Assembly (NCBI GenBank): GCA_937911795.1
Contig: CALDPJ010000303.1
Coordinates: 1-10,247, forward strand
Reading direction: 5' to 3'
Length of the DNA: 10,247 nt
Source of the DNA: an uncultured Flavobacteriales bacterium
GTDB taxonomy: Bacteria > Bacteroidota > Bacteroidia > Flavobacteriales_D > SKUL01
A program made the position numbers and the translations under genes. Positions 7,105 to 10,247 of the stretch are shown piece after piece. Every line of letters starts with the position of its first letter. Position 1 is the first letter of the stretch. The notes under the pieces were generated by a model, which did no database searches, was not told the DNA's origin, and was given only the letters and a program-made list of their open reading frames with translations.

Positions 7105-7133
7105 CAAAGTTACTAAATGTTATCTCAAACAAA
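7105..7133 (-). promoter_or_regulatory. Promoter of lpd-hemH
   Basis: In the 60-bp gap after lnt the minus strand carries TTTG (7133-7130), a 17-nt spacer and TAACTTTG (7112-7105), a full match to the Bacteroidota promoter layout. It predicts transcription from about 7100 and a leader of about 23 nt to the lpd ATG. No terminator separates lnt from this promoter, so read-through from lnt is also possible. Confidence 0.6.
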
Positions 7134-7137
7134 GTCT

Positions 7138-8814
7138 TCAGGTCCTTTGACTGCGCCATTTCCAAATTAATCCGAGTACAAATAACAGCGGCAAAGTAAA
7201 CGCCGACCAGCGGTAGATAAAATCACCGTGTCGCACATAAAAAGTAAGTTCATTGCTTCCGGTGACTTCTGCGGTTATTGCACCTTCGTGGTTCCATTCG
7301 AGTTGTTGTTGAATCCGACCATCGGGTGATATAAAAGCCGAAATCCCATTGTTGGCAGAACGCACTACCGGACGACCCGTTTCTATTGCCCGAAGCTGAG
7401 CAAAAGAAAGCAACTGCCGGTAGCCAGGAGTATTTCCCCACCACGAATCATTGGTGAGAATCAGCAAGACCTCGGCTCCATCTCGCGCCAAATCTGCCGA
7501 AAGCCAACCAAAAGCAGAATCGTAACAAATCTGAACACCGCAACGGGTTCCAGCTACTTCTATTGATTCAGGTATTTCAGCGCTCCCGAGTGATCCCACG
7601 ATTCCGCCCAGATCGAGCGCCAGCTGGTTTAAAAACGGGAAGGTTTCCGCAAACGGAATTCTTTCAACCCCTGCTACCAACATATTCTTATGTCTCCACG
7701 CTACCTGATTTTCGGTGAGAATCATGGCAGAATTAAAGTGCTCGGCATGCGCTTCCAAACCGGAAATGGCATGTGCATACCCAGGTGCGGGCTCATCAGT
7801 AGGATAAAACAAACTCACAAATGCACCAGTGATAACAGCCGTGGTATTGGTTGAAACGAGCTGCTCCCGGAATAACCTTACGGCCTCGGATCCCTCCTGA
7901 TGATGCAACCACAATCCCGCAAACCGCAGATTATTTTTCGGCCCGGACAAACCTCCGGGTTCATAAATAAACGTTTCAGGAAAAACTACGATGCCGGGAT
8001 TGTTGGTCGAATTTTCAACCAGCTCAAAGCCGCGCAGGATATTCTCAGCCATCCGGCCGGGCTCAAACTTTTCAGATTCGTTGTCCAGACAAGGCTGAAC
8101 GATTGTAAATGTTACCGGATCTGCAGTGCCTTCAGGATTCGAAAAAGTGAGATTCCAGATCAATGGAAAAAATATTATCACCGCAGCCAAAACCAGCTTC
8201 ATGAATTTCTTCGCCCGAAAACCGTCCTGTTGGAGGGCAACAACAACCCCTGCATTTGCGAGCAACACCCACAAGGAACCGCCGGCTACTCCCGTCACCG
8301 AATACCACTGAATCCACTGCGGATGCGAAGCCATAACATTGCCCAGCGTCAACCACGGAAAAGCAAGTGTCCAATGATGCTGTGCCCACTCAATACTGAG
8401 CCAGCATAAAATCAAAATAAACAGTGCAGTCGCCCAACCATGACGCCGTAGAACCCACTGAAAAACGAGCATTACCGCTGTCATCCAGATGGCGTTGATC
8501 ATCACCGGAGTACATAAAGAAAGCAGCCGGACACCAATATTTTCGTTCATGTTGAACAAGAAGTAAAGCGTACCGACATTCCAGAGAAAAAAGGTCAGAA
8601 ACGTGAACCACAAACTTTGCAGCGCACTAATTTCCTCCCGGCTTCTGAATTGGTGAATTCTGAAAAGAGGCAAAAAAGCGAAAAATATCAACGGCCATAT
8701 TTGCCCAACTCCTACCCAGGAGGTTACAAACAACCCGGCACTCAAAAACACAAACAAATAGCAGGAAAAAGTTTTTGATTCTGCAGAAAACCGAGAGGGC
8801 ATGACTTTTTTCAT
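7138..8814 (-). CDS. lnt: Apolipoprotein N-acyltransferase Lnt
   Basis: Lnt is an inner-membrane enzyme that adds the third acyl chain to the N-terminal cysteine of lipoproteins. The 558-residue product has a hydrophobic N-terminal region with several membrane spans (about residues 15-225), a periplasmic nitrilase-type domain (about 235-520) and a final membrane helix (about 535-552). The catalytic triad is visible: Glu280 in FPET, Lys376 in HKNML, and Cys430 in ICYDS. The NDSWWGNTPGYRQ block (about 455-467) and the RAIETGRPVVRSANNG block (about 475-490) are typical of the family. The residue two after the catalytic cysteine is Asp432 where most Lnt proteins have Glu, and the loop carrying Glu384 reads VAGVE where Bacteroidota relatives usually have VPGVE. 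The ATG at 8814 was chosen; ATG at 8802 is equally possible, and TTG at 8823 lies in the -7 box. It has its own promoter and follows a terminator. Confidence 0.92.
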   Translation of the reverse strand: MKKVMPSRFSAESKTFSCYLFVFLSAGLFVTSWVGVGQIWPLIFFAFLPLFRIHQFRSREEISALQSLWFTFLTFFLWNVGTLYFLFNMNENIGVRLLSLCTPVMINAIWMTAVMLVFQWVLRRHGWATALFILILCWLSIEWAQHHWTLAFPWLTLGNVMASHPQWIQWYSVTGVAGGSLWVLLANAGVVVALQQDGFRAKKFMKLVLAAVIIFFPLIWNLTFSNPEGTADPVTFTIVQPCLDNESEKFEPGRMAENILRGFELVENSTNNPGIVVFPETFIYEPGGLSGPKNNLRFAGLWLHHQEGSEAVRLFREQLVSTNTTAVITGAFVSLFYPTDEPAPGYAHAISGLEAHAEHFNSAMILTENQVAWRHKNMLVAGVERIPFAETFPFLNQLALDLGGIVGSLGSAEIPESIEVAGTRCGVQICYDSAFGWLSADLARDGAEVLLILTNDSWWGNTPGYRQLLSFAQLRAIETGRPVVRSANNGISAFISPDGRIQQQLEWNHEGAITAEVTGSNELTFYVRHGDFIYRWSAFTLPLLFVLGLIWKWRSQRT

Positions 8815-8820
8815 GGACTC

Positions 8821-8828
8821 CAAAGATA
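8821..8828 (-). promoter_or_regulatory. Candidate -7 promoter box for lnt
   Basis: The minus strand reads TATCTTTG, matching TAnnTTTG. It ends 6 nt before the ATG at 8814 and 18 nt before the ATG at 8802, so transcription would start next to the first of these. I see no good TTTG at -33, so the call rests on one element and its position. Confidence 0.45.
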
Positions 8829-8872
8829 AAAGTAGATGTATCTAAATGCTCTCGGAAAAGTGGATGTGCAGC

Positions 8873-8897
8873 GAAAATTGATATTCGACCAATTTTC
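8873..8897. repeat. 8-bp inverted repeat upstream of lnt
   Basis: GAAAATTG (8873-8880) and CAATTTTC (8890-8897) are perfect inverted copies around a 9-nt spacer. The pair lies roughly 60-80 bp upstream of the predicted lnt transcription start and just past the sulP-dinB terminator. It could be an operator-like dyad or a second weak hairpin behind the terminator; the low G+C content of the arms argues against an efficient terminator. Confidence 0.4.
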
Positions 8898-8911
8898 TTT
8901 CAAGGAGAAGT

Positions 8912-8939
8912 AAAAATTTGAGCTAGCTCAAGAATTTTT
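8912..8939 (-). terminator. Intrinsic terminator after the sulP-dinB pair
   Basis: A perfect 14-nt palindrome (8918-8931, TTGAGCTAGCTCAA) gives a 5-bp stem with a CTAG loop. On the minus strand it is followed directly by ATTTTT, and it is flanked on the other side by AAAAAT with a 2-nt bulge, so the stem can extend. It begins 13 nt past the dinB stop, the right place to end that transcript. The flanking A and T runs could let it act in both directions, but no plus-strand gene ends here. Confidence 0.65.
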
Positions 8940-8952
8940 GAATCACTGGGTT

Positions 8953-9423
8953 TCAATTCTCGTTCATCATTTTCTGAATCAGCACCACCTGCCCGAGGTG
9001 ATAATAAGCGTGCTCAATCATCCCTTCGATATTGCGCAAATAAGTACCGTATTCTTCTTTCACAAAAGACTGATCCAATCGATCCTCCTCCATCGTTTCA
9101 ACCTCCATTGAAAAATCTTCGGCATTCTTTAAAAACTCCGCTACAATGCGTTGCCAAGCTACTTCGGATTCCAGCTGAGGAAGGTCAAAGCTGTATTTAT
9201 CATGAATATCCAGATTCCCGCCCTTCAGCACTTTCAGCAATCCGGCGATGTAGTAATTGACGTGAAAAGTCAGCTGAGTAATAGAATTCAAATTCCCGAT
9301 TTTCCGGATGGCCTGGTCGTACGAGGTGTTTTCCAGTTGTTCCCTGAAGTTGGTGTTGGCTATCCAGCGCCCGTTGAGTAAGACTTCTCTTAGTCGGTTT
9401 GCTATAACCACATTCCTTTTCAT
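8953..9423 (-). CDS. DinB-family (DinB/YfiT-like four-helix) putative metal-binding protein
   Basis: The 156-residue product looks all-helical and fits the DinB/YfiT superfamily, four-helix bundle proteins that bind a divalent metal through three histidines. Candidate ligands are His54 (in LTFHVNYY), His138 and His142 (in IEHAYYHLGQ, the HxxxHxxQ signature near the C-terminus). Related proteins include thiol transferases and hydrolases, but most members, including those named after damage-inducible dinB of Bacillus, have no known reaction; none can be assigned here. It is unrelated to the DinB DNA polymerase IV of Escherichia coli. The ATG start overlaps the TGA of the upstream SulP gene in an ATGA junction, implying shared transcription and coupled translation. 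A terminator follows 13 nt after its stop. The protein has no signal peptide, so it should be cytoplasmic. Confidence 0.75.
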   Translation of the reverse strand: MKRNVVIANRLREVLLNGRWIANTNFREQLENTSYDQAIRKIGNLNSITQLTFHVNYYIAGLLKVLKGGNLDIHDKYSFDLPQLESEVAWQRIVAEFLKNAEDFSMEVETMEEDRLDQSFVKEEYGTYLRNIEGMIEHAYYHLGQVVLIQKMMNEN

Positions 9424-10247
9424 TGAATCTTTACTTGATTTTCATTTTTGACTACCGCTTTACCTCTTTCAATGGCAAGGTCAATGCTATCCAGAATGTT
9501 CTGCTCATCCAGCGGCGGAGAAAATTCAGCGTTGAGCAGATCGGCCCTCACCTGCTGGTTGGCTCCGGAAATAAGTATGGTGGTGCCGGCTGCACTGAGT
9601 TTTCGGTAAAACTCCTGAAACCGGCTGATGCCCGTAGCGTCGATAAACGGCACATGGCGCATCCGGATGATCAGCAGTTCCGGCTCCTGCCTCAAATCGG
9701 TGAGGAAATCCTGAAATTTTTGTGAAGCTCCGAAAAACAGCGGTCCGTAGATTTCGTAAATCATCACATTGTCCGGAAGATCCGGAATTTCTTCTTCGAA
9801 CATCTTCTCCGCCACCTGCTGATCCGGATCGAAGAATTTTTCGACATTCTGAATGGTGGTGGCTTCGCTCATCCGCTTCATAAAAATGAAACTCGAAAGA
9901 ATCATACCGATTTCGATGGCCAGGATCAGATCAAAAAATACGGTCAGGAAAAATGTCGTCAACAGCACGACCACGTCCATGCGATTGCTTTTCAGCAAAG
10001 CTTTAAAATGCCTCCACTCACTCATGTGCCAGGCTACCACCACCAGAATTCCCGCCAGGCATGCCAGCGGAATCAGCTTGGCAACCGGAGCAAAAAGCAA
10101 CATCACCAGCAACAGAAATACCGCGTGAATAATTCCCGACAGCGGAGTTCGTCCACCATTTTTAATATTGGTCGCAGTACGGGCAATGGCTCCGGTGGCG
10201 GGAATTCCACCGAACAATCCCGAGAAAACATTACCGGCTCCTTGCGC
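9420..10247 (-). CDS. SulP-family inorganic anion transporter, C-terminal part (cut by window edge)
   Basis: This is the C-terminal 275 residues of a SulP (SLC26-like) membrane transporter, a family that moves sulfate, bicarbonate or other anions. The visible part opens with the family signature QGAGNVFSGLFGGIPATG followed by GAIARTATNIK, which lies in the second half of the membrane domain. Further membrane spans follow at about residues 37-75 and 88-123. A cytoplasmic STAS domain covers about 155-265, with the FIDATG segment at 201-206 at the position of the phospho-acceptor loop in SpoIIAA-like proteins. The substrate cannot be told from this fragment; marine Bacteroidota carry several SulP types, some believed to carry bicarbonate. 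The start lies beyond the right edge. The stop TGA shares bases with the ATG of the DinB-family gene. Confidence 0.9.
   Translation of the reverse strand, partial: AQGAGNVFSGLFGGIPATGAIARTATNIKNGGRTPLSGIIHAVFLLLVMLLFAPVAKLIPLACLAGILVVVAWHMSEWRHFKALLKSNRMDVVVLLTTFFLTVFFDLILAIEIGMILSSFIFMKRMSEATTIQNVEKFFDPDQQVAEKMFEEEIPDLPDNVMIYEIYGPLFFGASQKFQDFLTDLRQEPELLIIRMRHVPFIDATGISRFQEFYRKLSAAGTTILISGANQQVRADLLNAEFSPPLDEQNILDSIDLAIERGKAVVKNENQVKIQ

Noticed and set aside
7105..7107. TTG as an upstream start for lpd, adding ten residues.
   Set aside because: The codon overlaps the TAACTTTG promoter box and the extension does not resemble E3 N-termini; ATG at 7077 gives the normal N-terminus.

Overview
The window is a stretch of ordinary chromosome from a member of the Bacteroidota, probably a Flavobacteriia-like or related lineage. 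Three things point there: a secreted protein with a C-terminal type IX secretion (Por/T9SS type A) sorting domain, several upstream boxes matching the Bacteroidota sigma-A -7 consensus TAnnTTTG, and start sites without Shine-Dalgarno sequences. It holds nine protein genes, two of them cut by the window edges. I see no RNA genes, CRISPR array, insertion sequence or prophage.

Left block (1-3202, minus strand): pabB (aminodeoxychorismate synthase I) reads into tilS (tRNA-Ile lysidine synthase) with an overlap. After a 100-bp gap with its own promoter-like box comes the start of dsbD, a thiol:disulfide interchange protein cut by the left edge. The middle holds one plus-strand gene (3333-4604) for a secreted T9SS cargo protein. 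It is divergent from pabB across a 130-bp region carrying two matching promoters. Right block (4636-10247, minus strand, read right to left): a SulP-type anion transporter cut by the right edge, a DinB-family protein coupled to it by an ATGA overlap, an intrinsic terminator, then lnt (apolipoprotein N-acyltransferase), lpd (dihydrolipoyl dehydrogenase) and hemH (ferrochelatase).

Most genes are housekeeping: folate precursor synthesis, tRNA modification, envelope redox, lipoprotein maturation, 2-oxoacid dehydrogenase E3 and haem synthesis. The T9SS cargo protein and the DinB-like protein have no defined function. I found no convincing new multi-gene system. The points most worth a second look are a four-cysteine insert in HemH that resembles an internal [2Fe-2S] site, substitutions beside the catalytic residues of Lnt, a predicted leaderless GTG start for pabB, paired divergent promoters of identical geometry, and the coupling of a DinB-fold protein to a SulP transporter. 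Non-ATG starts (GTG for pabB, TTG for hemH) are forced by upstream stops.
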